From Periconia sp. R9002 (taxonomy: Eukaryota > Ascomycota > Dothideomycetes > Pleosporales > Periconiaceae), in the NCBI GenBank assembly GCA_023627715.1, contig JAMAHW010000042.1:62001-126000 (forward strand): 64,000 bases of DNA, in the 5' to 3' direction. The notes under the pieces were generated by a model, which made no database searches, was not told the origin of the DNA, and saw nothing but the letters and a program-made list of their open reading frames with translations. How positions within the stretch are numbered: the first letter of the stretch is position 1; every line of letters begins with the position of its first letter. Below are positions 9,797 through 23,081 of the stretch, in pieces. The translations under genes were made by a program, and so were the position numbers.

Positions 9797-12033
9797 TCAT
9801 CGCGGGGTAATGGCAGGCACCATTTTTCGGGGATGCAGGTTGATGCGGAATTCAAAGATGCCTTCTTCGGTGCCGCAGTACAATGTACGCCCATCCGGGC
9901 TCATGGCCAGCCCAGCCGTGCGCAGCCCATACTCGGGATTGTGATGCACCGCACTGTTGGCACGCCGGAACCCCATGCTGCTAAGACTGTACGAATTGAG
10001 CGTGCCTTGCGTCTCCCGCGCGTTGCGGAGGCGTTCACGCATGGCCGTAAGCTGTCGAAGACGCCGAAGCTCGTTGCGGAGTTCAGGAGTGGCCGAGCTA
10101 CGCGTCGCATTAGCAGCACTTGCATTGCGTGCGAGAGCTTCCTCAATGGTACGCCACGCATCATCCGTATTGGCCATAATGTCGTTGGTATCCCGACGTG
10201 CTTGACTGGATCCCACCACATACGTTTGTGCTGTAATGGGATTTGGGGATCGAGTGGTGGCGCCCCCTGTAATGTTGATCTGCGTTCCGCCAGTGTTGTT
10301 GCTCTCATCAAGAGAGACGACAACGGAAGCCTGTCGTCGAGGAACCCTCCACTCCTGCCGATGCAGCGGGCGGGGGTTTTCGGACAAGTCGGTGAAAGTG
10401 TCCGCTACGTGCCGCCCAGAGGCCGCTTCGCGCTCCCTATCAGTCTGATTAATTGGCCAGAACTGAGTAGCCCTTGGGCGAGCATACCTCCTGGCTTCTG
10501 TTAATCCTGCCGAGGTGTTGTAATTGATGCTTCGTGGAGTAGGTGCTAGGTCGCGTGTGAAACCTCCTGGTCGTGTAGTGCGCAAAGCTTCGAGTACCTG
10601 TCTTTCGTGTGCTGTGAGGCCGTGAGGATCATTGTCCGATTCGACGACTCCGAGATGCCGATGCGAACGTCTTCGCTCGGAGTCGATGTAATCGTTCGCG
10701 AGACTGACCGCAGCAGCATTTCCTTCCGTATCAAGGGTTCGATGGTATCGGCGAATGAAATCTTCCTCCTCCTGTAGATTGTTCAGAGCTGGATTCAACT
10801 CCAGGTCGAAGTCGGCAATGTGGACCTTTTCCAATCCTTCTTGTTTTGGATCCAACGTGAGGACCTGCTTGACTTTCAAGTCTGCACGAAGATCGGCGAT
10901 GCACACTCTTGCTTGATCTTCACTCCAGATAAGAAAATCCCACGGTGCGGGCGAAAATTGCATGGTCCTCACCGCCCCAGGGCCAGCTATATTGGCGTCC
11001 GGTCGGGTGGAGCTCAGGACACGGATAATAGCATCCTCGCCATATTCGCATTGCGTCACAAGGTCAACATCAAAGACGGTGATGTAACCACATTCTGACC
11101 CTACGGCACAGAGGCGTCCGGACGGCGACCAGGCAGTCGTGAAGTATCCCTCAAGAGCGGACTCCGACGGGACGTACAGGCACACTTCCTGAATCAGAGT
11201 CCATTCCGATGAATTTTCCTTCTCCTCGTTCGCTTTTCTTGAGCTAGATGTCCTGTTTTTTGTTCGTTGGAAAAAATATCCTACGTGGTGATCGCCAACA
11301 GCCACTAAGAGTTGTCCATCTGGAGAAATGGTCGCATGGTTCATCGGAAACGGAAGCCATAATTCGGCGATTTGCTCGTTCGCACTGAGAGAATATATGC
11401 GCACCGACTTGTCATTGTTAGTGAGAACCGCGACTACCTCATCCTGCCCTTCATCATCGGCCGAGAGTTTGTGTATTGATATTGAGTTCACTATGTCGTC
11501 TCCAATCTTTGCGTATTCGGTGTGAAAGCGAGCGGGGAGGAGGGGAGGTCGTGAAAGGGTGGTGCGGTTGGAGAGCTCGAGAGGGAGCAAAGCGTCAACG
11601 TCGGCTGGGTTGGCAGGTGGGAAACCGGAAACCTTGATGGCAGCAAAGTTGCCGTCCTGGGCACCGCCTACGCAGACATATCCATATCCCGAGGCCGTAC
11701 AGCGTGCGTCCCAAGGAAGGGTGGCTAATTGTGCCTGTGTTCGCGTTGCGGCGTTTAAGCAATAGACATCTGCGCGGCTGGCGTAGTATAGGAGATCGGG
11801 TTCGGAGGAGCTGATGAAGTGTCGTAATTGGTAATGGCTGGACCAGTCAGTGGTTTCACCGCAGAGAAGAACAGGGCTTGCAATGGCGGCTCACGCTATT
11901 GGGATCTTCAGAGGATAATAGGACGTGGAGGGGAGCACAAAGGTGTCGGTGTCTCGAGAGCTAAACCAGTTAGCACGAAGCAGAGAGAGCACGACAGGCA
12001 TGTCGGGACGTACAGAAAGTCATCAACAGCCAT
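9797..12033 (-). CDS. DUF2415 / WD-repeat-like protein
   Basis: Uncharacterised conserved fungal protein of 708 aa with beta-propeller-like repeats and the short DUF2415 signature PWDFLIWSEDQARVCIADLR at about residues 330-350. Exons on the minus strand are 12033-12014, 11960-11895 and 11837-9797. The introns are 53 nt (donor GTACGT, branch GCTAAC) and 57 nt (donor GTGAGC, branch ACTGAC). These two small exons supply the ATG and the N-terminal MAVDDFLSRDTDTF segment. They join in frame to the HYQLRHFISSSEPDLLYYA blade, so the long frame that begins at a TTG at 11590 is not the true start. The centre (about 390-600) is charged and low-complexity; a last blade with MSPDGRTLYCGTEEG closes the protein. 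The molecular role is unknown. Confidence 0.83.
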
Positions 12034-12995
12034 GCTTAACAGGTGCAGTCGGACAAGGGCCGCATGGTCCGGCTGCGAAGGCGAGAGCGAGAGGGGGTGG
12101 TGATGGTTGAGTTCAAGGTGCCGTAACACCTAGGTGGACAGTCTGGCGGCCGCAAGGGTGAAGGGGCTACGTCAGACTGGATAGGGCAATGCGCTGTGTC
12201 GCCACAGACCACAATACCTAAGTAGAAGGTGAAGGTATCTGTGTATCAGTAGGATCGGCTCAGGACCGTAGGAGGCGAGGTCTGATGGTGGAGAGAACAA
12301 TAGGGAATTGATGGCTAGAGAGTGGCACTAACTCTCCATGACATGTAGATTCTGTAGGGTTTGTAAGTTGCAGCGTTGTTTGGGTGGTGGTGGATGGATC
12401 CGTCCAGTTTGACCAGTTGACCTGCATTATCACTGCGCACGTGAGCTCAACTTCCATCCGTTCCGATTTACATATGTGACATGATGCATGTTTATTGAAG
12501 CACATTGGGGCTTTTGATGCATTGGTAAGTGATATTGGCACCCTCGCGCATAGGTAGTAAACAAATATCTACGCAAACTTATTGCTGAAAGGCGTGAGCA
12601 GACGTTTGCTGAGCCGGTACAAATCCCTGTTACAGCCAATTCATTCATGATGGTGATTACAAGTGTTCTTTCACTTCAGCAACACAGTAACCAAATAATT
12701 ATAGATGGTGTACCAATAGATAGTTATGTATAACATTGAGATTTCAAGTCGCATCAGATGGATACATCGATCGCCTCGGAACGCGGCGGTCCAATCGCGC
12801 TAACGGATCATGCCAAGCCTGTTTAGAAATTTCCAGACGCCTCTCCTGTCAAAGCTCTTGCGATCTTTTTTCATCCATAAAACTTCATCCTCCCTATCCA
12901 TCATCCTCTTCCTCTCCTCTTCTTTCTCCATCTTGCTTCTTCCTGTTGCTTGCATCTCCGTCTAAGCAGCCCTCCTCCTCTCTCACACATTAATC
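12034..12995. promoter_or_regulatory. Divergent promoter, DUF2415 gene / SSC1
   Basis: Shared upstream region of the minus-strand DUF2415 gene and plus-strand SSC1. It contains a CCAAT motif at about 12790, a candidate heat-shock element at 12825-12838 and a C/T-rich tract (about 12880-12985) just before the SSC1 ATG. Open frames inside it look like noise. Confidence 0.5.
12825..12838. promoter_or_regulatory. Candidate heat-shock element upstream of SSC1
   Basis: AGAAATTTCCAGAC matches alternating GAA/TTC units (GAA-nn-TTC-nn-GAc), with the third unit imperfect. It lies about 160 bp before the SSC1 start. Hsf1 sites of this form drive mitochondrial Hsp70 genes in other fungi; the assignment here is inference. 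Confidence 0.4.
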
Positions 12996-15132
<2,137 letters not shown>

Positions 15133-16172
15133 ATTTTGTAAACCTTCTAGCTTCCTTTCGTCGGTTTTCTTGGGTCTTTTGCTGGGCAAACAAAAACTTT
15201 CGGCGTCTTTGCATCATGGTCTGGCATGGTTTTGTTGAAGATTCTCCTATTTCTGCGTCCTGTACCTATACCTCTTCCCTTCTTTTTCCTTCCACCTTCA
15301 CATGTTTTACTACACCATACTACCTTTACTCGCACTTTTTGGCATGTATCTTTTGTGCGGTTGAGGAATACAGTCTGCCAAGAGCTGGGGATGTATGAAG
15401 AAGTGTACGCTATATTATGATTGCTAAGATATATCGACGTTGACCTGTAATAGTTGGAGGGAGCGGAGTAATTGTACTATAGCATGCGCGAGATAGTTTT
15501 GTCAAATGTCATTTCTGGTCTCCGCTCCTGTTTTCATCCTTGCTATGCTGTTCCCTACCGTGGAATGAAATGTGATGTGATGTGTTTCGATATTGTTCGC
15601 TTGGCTTCGGGTGATAGGGAGTGCCATACCGGTGTTGCCGGGATATGTCGTAATCGTACGTTCTCAACGGAACAGTGTCAACAATCTTCTCCATTTCCCT
15701 GCTTTGTTTTTCCTTTCGCTATATAAGAGCATCCCGCTGCAGAAACCTAGATACTCACTTCGTAGCACTCTTGAGAAAATCCGAACACCCCAGGAACGGT
15801 CTGGTTTGTCAGGCGGCATCATTCGGCGACTCAATACTCAAACCTATCTGTTACACACCTGCATACGCTGAAACCACCACCGCTCTTCAGCTACCGGAGA
15901 GTACTTATGACAATTGTTTGACACTGACAGACGGCTAGCATCTGTCGGGTCCGGGTGCCCTTGCAGTTTGTTTCTCAATTATTCTTCGTCTGCAGAGCTG
16001 TGGTTCCCAGAAAGTTCGGAGCATATCGTATCGAGTTGAACCAAGGTTGGAAGACTGCAGAGGACCACGTGCGATTCAGCTCACCTCAGACCAGTCAAAA
16101 TTTTCAAAGGGAAAAACCAGGCAAAAGAAATCACATTTGTACAAGCACAACACACACTCGGCGAATAAAGAA
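15133..16172. other. Intergenic, SSC1 3' region
   Basis: T/C-rich SSC1 3' UTR followed by the upstream region of the F-box-like gene. No gene seen; short open frames have no family resemblance. Confidence 0.45.
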
Positions 16173-17237
16173 ATGGTTTCCTTCTTTGATTTGCCTCGCG
16201 AGCTGCGCGACCTGATTTATACGGAGGTGGTTGTTGGGGAACGACCTCGGCCTATCCTGGGGCATCCACAGTGGCGTTCGTTTCGATTCCAACGAGTGTC
16301 TTACCCACAAAGCAGTGACACTGGAGAGTTTGGTTGTGCGTACTCTCTGGAGCCGGTACCGCCAACATGTGCCAATTTCCTATGTTGCAATCGCCAGATC
16401 CACAAGGAAATGCTGGAGGTGATTCAATTGGTCAAGAAAAAGGAAGGCAGTTCAGCATTATCCGCGCGAGTAGACTGTATCGCGGAAGATGAGAGCTTCC
16501 ACTATTTCACGTGGTTGAGCGTGCCAATGGTTCAAACACGGCCGCTAGAAAATCAGGCCTTATACGCAAGATTGGATCTTAACAACAGTATCTTGCCTCG
16601 CTGGGCACAAATATGGCTAAATCAATACATGGAATGGAGCTGGGCACGCTGGGCTCTTCGTACGAGCGGATTGACGAGAGGATTGAGATTCACCACAACG
16701 CACATCGAGAAACTGTGCATCGATGTCCGACCTAGCGGGGACCGCACTCGAAAATGGACACGCAACAGCAGTCAATCCGATCGGACGAGTTGGGCCATTT
16801 GCGCCGCTCTCAAACGACTCCTTGAAAACGGCCCAGACTTCATCTCTTCTACTTCGTCGACCACCGCCCCGCCCGTTCCTATCCCGAGTGTCCCACTCCG
16901 TCCATCCAACCTTGGGACCGGAGCTGCTTATTTACCAATCACTATCGGGGAACTCACCCTCAATGTCATCCCTCCACGGGATTACCCCACTTCGAAATAC
17001 CTGCCTGCTGACGCACAGGGTAATGAAGTGAGGGAGGGATTGGTGCATCCACACAGCGTCGCCAAAGAACTGCTCGATGTCTGGGCAAAAGTATGGCGCG
17101 GCGACGAGTCGAAGAGCGTCTTGTATAAAGGACTACTGGAGAGGATCGGGCGGGTTCAAGTCTGCGTGGAAGGCAAAGTTTGGGGCACCAGACCGCTGGC
17201 AGATGAGCTACGACGAGGCAGAAGGTTTCCGAGATGA
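16173..17237 (+). CDS. F-box-like domain protein
   Basis: Intronless 354-aa protein of a large, rapidly evolving fungal family. It starts MVSFFDLPRELRDLIYTEV, which is the fungal F-box-like helix (FxxLPxELRxxIY). In canonical F-box proteins this segment binds Skp1, giving substrate receptors of SCF ubiquitin ligases. The rest has no recognisable repeats; it contains a cysteine pair in LCCNRQIHKE, usual just after the F-box-like region in this family, and a conserved-looking HIEKLCIDVRPSG strand. The frame is open upstream to 16047, but the ATG at 16173 puts the F-box at the N-terminus as in relatives. The substrate is unknown, and real Skp1 binding is not established for this family. Confidence 0.72.
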   Translation: MVSFFDLPRELRDLIYTEVVVGERPRPILGHPQWRSFRFQRVSYPQSSDTGEFGCAYSLEPVPPTCANFLCCNRQIHKEMLEVIQLVKKKEGSSALSARVDCIAEDESFHYFTWLSVPMVQTRPLENQALYARLDLNNSILPRWAQIWLNQYMEWSWARWALRTSGLTRGLRFTTTHIEKLCIDVRPSGDRTRKWTRNSSQSDRTSWAICAALKRLLENGPDFISSTSSTTAPPVPIPSVPLRPSNLGTGAAYLPITIGELTLNVIPPRDYPTSKYLPADAQGNEVREGLVHPHSVAKELLDVWAKVWRGDESKSVLYKGLLERIGRVQVCVEGKVWGTRPLADELRRGRRFPR

Positions 17238-19609
17238 CGTGAGAAGGGAAAGAAATTGACCTGCCGGGGGTCGTGGCGTGGCGTGCTTGCAGATTCGCGA
17301 TGTTAGGTTTGCGCAGTTATCCGTTCAGGTACGCAACAGCAGAAACTGGTAGGTAGTTACTGTACATAGAGTACATACACACGTACGAGAATAGGTACAG
17401 CACGTGAATCCCAAAAAGCAATTTGAACTTCATCCGACCCTCAGCTGACGGTGGAAATGAGATTGATCCCAACAAATTCAATCTCACTTTCCTAAAGAAT
17501 TGGCAAGTGTGCAGTGCAGTGCCCAGAACATCTTCAAGTCCAATCCCAACTGCCTCAAAGAGGGTAACAAAACAAAGGCACGATGCCACGATCTGATGAT
17601 CCGTCATCAGATCTCGATACGGATGATGGGTTCAATCTGACAGTCCGCATCGCCCATTCTCCGGCCTATCAATCCCACAAGCTTCTCCGTTTGCACATGC
17701 CTCTTTTTTTTACGTTACGTTACTTACTTACCTATCCGTCGCTGTCTTCATGTGCGCGCACGTTCGCACGCCCAGCGTGGAGCGATGGATCGTGGAAGGA
17801 TGTCATTTTCTTAGACTTGACCTAGCATATGCTCGATCGGGCAAAGAACGAGAAGGCGGTAGGTACTGGCACCTTCCGCAAGATGGGCAAAGGAGTGCAG
17901 ATCTTTCGTAAGATGAGGATGCAAGCTAGGTAGGTGTTTGTACGACTTGTCACCGTACACCGACGACTGCAACTACTCAGCGGGAGGAGCAAACAAAACG
18001 ACGAATACGGTCCTCTCAAACGTTTTCCGAGGGGCGGTTGATAAGAAGCATGCAGGTTTGCGGTGTACTTGTGCAGCCTCGGCCCTCAGGTGCTGTGCGG
18101 CACAGGAAAGGCTGACACACATACACACGAATAACTCGAGGGTTTGTGAACAGGTACAAGTTGCATGCCCGAAGTGAAGTGCCCGAACACAGCCCGTCTC
18201 ATTTCCCCCGGGGAAGGCATGCGAATTGCGCTGGGCGGGTTGGTCTTATTTCCCATGCTGTTTGCTAATAGTCAGGGGGGGTTCCGCTAGGGGCGGACCC
18301 GTCGTCAGTCGGTACCGGTTCGGCGCGCGTCGTTAGGGACGTCGGTAAGAAATCGTGATTGATCTGGTACGTACGTACGTATGTTACATACGCAATTTTT
18401 GTCCGTCTTCGTAAGTACATGTAAGAGATGGTTTGATGATGCTTGGAAACTCTTGGGTTGTTGTTAGGCGTACACATGAAGGTCTTTCTAGGAAGTTTGA
18501 CGAGGTACGTTGCAACAACATCTCGGGAATAGGGATCAATGGATTTATGCAAGGCTCCAACACGTTTTTGCAGTGCCTCACTACCCAGCAAGTATCGGAG
18601 GAACCAGAAAGAAAAAGGGTAACGGGGAGCCCCATCCGATAAATTACAAAGCAACCGAAAACCCACGTCAACGTAACCTTTTGCCCTCTCGTCGTGCTCT
18701 CCTCTGCGCTTTCAAAGACATGAATCAGCGCATGGCAAAATTGGAGCTCGGACAGACTCCACAGGTCGACTTCTAGACCTTTTTTCCACCTCCACCTGTC
18801 AAGCACCGTCCATCCTTTACCGTTTTTATGCTGCTTGGTAGCGTACCACTCTATTCGCGGCCCTATAAAAAAATCATCCTTAACGAACGACCGTCTGTCT
18901 AACGCCCGAATCCATTGGAAGATGGGCATACGGCGGGTAATCAACAATTGTTATCGATGCCAACCTACATGTATGTATCTCTTACTATGTATATCGAACG
19001 AATAAACTCGCCTCACGCGTGCATGCAATTCTTCAAGTGGCAGCAAAACCGAAGGCTAGACGGGAGCTCCGGTGGCTTTTGTGCCTTGGGGGGCCTTGCA
19101 ATCAAGCACCCCGCGACTGATCGAGTGTTTTATGAAACAAAAATTGGCCCATCCGCGACACACCCTGGCCCGCGGTATCAGAGGCCCTCTGCGGTCGATT
19201 CGTTCGCTCTCAGGGGAGCATGCGGGCTGATGCAGGGGGTGCGTCTCGCTACTGTCCTCTAGTGCTTGTCTGCCGGGGTTTGACACGCATGCCCGCCAGC
19301 CCGCCTTCTGGTGGGAAAACCGTTGTCCGATATATCTTCCATTTTTCCCTCTTTTCCTCTCTCGCTTCAATTGTTTGCTTTTGCTCTTCATTGCAAATTT
19401 CGTCGTCTGTTTTGGAGTGGTTTTTCCCTCCTGGTGCCACTCACTCTCACTCCTTGATCACCACCACATTGGCTATCTGCCGTTCTGGTCCACGAACCAT
19501 CTACTGTCTCTAGCTACAAATACACACATCACAGAAACTGCTGGGCAGTTCTCTCACTACACCGTTATCTGAAGTATACGCGAAATTCTATATCAACTTG
19601 TAATTCACC
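17238..19609. other. Long intergenic region before the bestrophin-like gene
   Basis: About 2.4 kb without a supportable gene. It holds a TACG repeat at about 18366-18380, TTAC-type repeats at about 17710-17735 and a C/T-rich promoter stretch from about 19330. A minus-strand open frame of 187 codons at 18384-18947 has neither a family resemblance nor splice-site support. Confidence 0.45.
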
Positions 19610-21229
19610 ATGAGCAACGCTTCGGTCAGTGGAAACACATTGGGGGCCTCAGGAACTGGAGTGCCTCCTCAGTCGAGCCATAGCAGCACAGCTCCTACCG
19701 CCACTGGCGCAGGTCGCGTCTCTTACCAGTCATGGAGGGAACGGGATATTCCATCTGCTGCTTCGCGGAGGCAAACGGCTAATTCGTTGGATGCTGGAGA
19801 CTACTTCGTAAGTTTCGGCTACTATCACTTCTCATGTAATCACTGACTGACCATTGCTTCATTCAGATGGGACCCCGTGATATGGCCAAACATTCCAAAT
19901 GGCCCTTCTTCCTCCGGATGCACGGCTCTGTGCTCCCCAAAATGATCCTCCCCTTGACCGTGGTCGCGTTGTGGTCGACGGCGATCACAGTCATCTCCGA
20001 GTACAAATATGCGCTCAAGGTTAGCAACCTCTTGCTCACCGTCCTTGGTTTCGTCGTCGGTCTTGCCATTTCCTTCCGCACGTCTTCCGCATACGAGCGC
20101 TACACCGAAGGCAGAAAGTACTGGTCTCAATTGCAGCTCGTGGGTCAGAACTTGGCCAGGACCATTTGGATCCACACGTCGGAGCGACCCGGAGAATTGG
20201 GCAAGCAGGATTTACTGAACAAAATGCAAGTTCCCTCCATCCGCGCAATTGCACAACCATGATACTAACACATCACCAGCTCTGCCTTGAACCTTATCGT
20301 CGCCTTCTCCCACTCTCTCGTGCACAGGCTCCGCTTCCAACCGGGAATCGACTACCCTGAATTCCGGGAACGCGTTGAGTACCTCGACACCTTCGCCAAA
20401 GCCGCCCACGAAGAGATCCCCAAGCCGCGCGAACCAGGCATGTTCAAAGCCGCGGGTGAATACCTAGGCGTCTCCTTCGCTGAGTCCAACCCGCGCAAGC
20501 TCATCAAGCAATCCAAGCGACCCCTCGGCAACCTCCCGCTCGAAATCCTCAACCACCTCTCCGCCTACGTCCAAAGCGTCATCGACAACGAAACCCTCAC
20601 CGTCGGTCTCTACCAAAACCAAGCCAGTAAGCTTTTTCCCCCCTTCACCTCACCCCCCACCACCACACAAAAACTAACCCCCCAAACCAGTCACCTCCGT
20701 CGTCGCGCTCAACGAAGTCCTCTCAGGCGTCGAGCGCGTGCTCCAAACCCCGCTCCCCATCGCCTACTCCATCGCCATCTCTCAAATCACCTGGGTCTAC
20801 GTAATGATGCTTCCCTTCCAGCTCTGGGACGACCTCCGCTGGGTCACGATCCCCGGGTGCATCTTCGCAGCCTATATCATCATCGGCATCGCCGCCATCG
20901 GCCGCGAAATCGAGAACCCCTTCGGCATGGACGTCAACGATCTCCCCCTCGAAGCCTTCTGCCAGGAACTCGAAATGGACCTCGACTTCATCATGAGCAA
21001 CCCCGCCCCCAAGCCCGCGGAATTCTTCACCGACGAGCTGAACAAGCCTCTCTGGCCGTTGAGTGAGAAGAGCTTTGGCAGCTGGATGGGCAGGAGTAAG
21101 CGGGATATTCGGGATGCGTTGATGACGAAGACGAGGAGTACGATGAGGTTGAGGAAGAGTTTTGCGGTCGATAGGGGGGTGGAGGATGAGAAGCTGCATG
21201 CGAATATTCAGACTCATCAGGAGGCTTGA
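19610..21229 (+). CDS. Bestrophin-like (UPF0187/RFP-TM) membrane protein
   Basis: Probable anion-channel-like membrane protein related to bestrophins and bacterial YneE. Exons are 19610-19807, 19867-20225, 20280-20626 and 20691-21229; the protein is 480 aa. The N-terminal 65 residues are Ser/Thr/Gly-rich. The first membrane pair lies in MILPLTVVALWSTAI and LLLTVLGFVVGLAISF, followed by the family's RTSSAYERYTEGRKYW. A later pair includes ISQITWVYVMMLPFQLW and IFAAYIIIGIAAIG, then REIENPFGMDVNDLPL, which is diagnostic. The second intron has a GCAAGT donor, so it is GC-AG; only this junction keeps the frame (LLNKI/SALNLIVAF). The other introns are GT-AG. The transported ion is not established for fungal members; plasma membrane or vacuole is possible. 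Confidence 0.88.
20226..20279 (+). other. GC-AG intron in the bestrophin-like gene
   Basis: 54-nt intron with donor GCAAGT, branch TACTAAC and acceptor CAG. The nearby GTTCC would leave exon 3 in the wrong frame, so the GC donor is required to join LLNK to SALNLIVAF. Confidence 0.75.
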
Positions 21230-23081
21230 GTGTTTGCTTCTCTTTCCCCTCTCTTTTTTCCGTTGTTTGAGGTTGGGTCCCGTGTTTCGCTGTTTACTTC
21301 GCTTTCGATCACGTTATATTCCCACCACTACACTGCCCTCTTCCCCTCCTTATCCCCTCGATATGGAGCGTAGATGGATAGGTTTTGCTTTTTTTTGCTT
21401 CACAAAAAGATTATTTTCCAGCGCGTTGGTCACTTTACTTATTTCCTGCATAGCGAAAATGTTTTTATCTGCTTTTTTTCTTCGTTCCTTAACAACAAAC
21501 TACCTCACCCCCCCCACCACCGTTGTGTATACAACTCGGGAAAACTACTTACTCTATCCAAGTACATTCCAAACCTTCCAACTCCTCAGAATAGAAAAAA
21601 CAAAATATTTAAAAACATTCAAATTTCCCACTTCGCAATGAACTTTGATTAAAAATCCTAACCGTGTTTGCTGCCATTTGATAGAGCACTCCTTAGTCCT
21701 TCCGTCCCCCCCAACAACAAAAACCACCGACTGACCTACCCAACACCCAACCACCAAAAAAACGTCCAAACCACCCCGCACATATATCCCCCCCTCCAAA
21801 AAAAAAACCATTACATCCCATTAACACCAATAAAACCAACCTCAAAATCCCCATATACGCACGAACAACAACAACAACAACTTACCTACCTACCTACCAC
21901 ACAGTACCGTCCTCACATAACCGCATAACCCCACAACCAACGACGTCAAAACACACTCTCCGCCAAGCAAATCCCACAACCCAGACACCCTGCTCCCTGC
22001 TCCATCCCTCCACCCCACAATACCAAACCCCAAACCCCCTTCCTCTTCGGAAAAGTCGGATCCTTAATCAAACCTCCCCCCACCCCATCCCTTCCCCCTG
22101 CCCCTCAAAAAAAAAAAAGAAAAGGAAAGGAAAGGAAACAGAAAACCCAAACCCTTTTCAAAAAAAAAAACACCCCTTGCAGCCCAACCCGCCAGCCAGG
22201 GCGGTAATACCTCCACTCCTACGCTCCTACTCTTCTTTTCCTTCATTTCCTTATTCTCTGTTTGTGTGTCCCCTTTTTAGGCTGGGCCGCCGCATGCATA
22301 ATTTTTTTGAAAATCCAACGTCTACATAAATACGTACGTACGTACAAACAACCCAGAAAACGCCCGTTAGCTCGCGTTTGAAATGTATATGGATCAGACT
22401 CTTCAAATAGTACCTAGGTACATCTGTCTGGTGCTACCTAGGTATGTATGTGGGACTGTCTAACTAGGTCTAGTTCCAAAAAAAAAAGATTGGGAAAAAA
22501 TGCGAGAAAGGAGGGAGGGTAGGTATGTATCGAGTCTTAGTCCCAAAGAACGGAGAAAGTATGGTATGGGGTGGTAGTTGGGGATTTATGTAGGTGTGTG
22601 TGTGTGTGTCGCATGTGTATTTAAACTGCTTAATTCAAAGCGAAGAAAAAAAGAAAGAAAAGAAAAGGAAAGAAACTGACATACACCTATCATCAATCAG
22701 TCGTTACAGTCATTAAACTGATACCTACGCAACCCAAACACACGCAACAATGAAAAACACAAAAAAGCATCCTAACGGGATGGGACGGGGACGTATATAC
22801 AGTTTGCACTGTTGCACTGTTGCAGTACAGTAGACTAAGTAGATGCCATTCGAGACTTTGCTTTACTCTCACTCGGTATTTTTACCAAAAAACAGCCTCT
22901 CCCCTCAATAAAACCCTTCTTCTCATCGGCTAAGAAAACATCGCTCGTGTCAGACAGGATAACGACGAAACAGATCATACACACAGACATGTGTGTATAA
23001 ACTCAAGGGTCACACCTCCACATCAGTCAGACAACCTTTCCTTCTCCGTTCCTTCATTCAGGTTGTGAAGAGGAAGAGAAA
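21230..23081. other. Low-complexity intergenic region between convergent genes
   Basis: Tail-to-tail spacer of about 1.85 kb, rich in homopolymers and microsatellites: ACA and ACCT repeats (about 21868-21897), poly-A and AAAGG runs (about 22108-22135), TACG repeat (about 22330-22345), GT repeat (about 22594-22609) and an 11-nt tandem GTTGCACT-type repeat (about 22803-22828). Two TACCTAGGTA palindromes lie at 22411-22420 and 22435-22444. No gene seen. Confidence 0.55.

Noticed and set aside
18384..18947. 187-codon minus-strand open frame
   Set aside because: No motif, no biased codon use, no supporting splice or start context.
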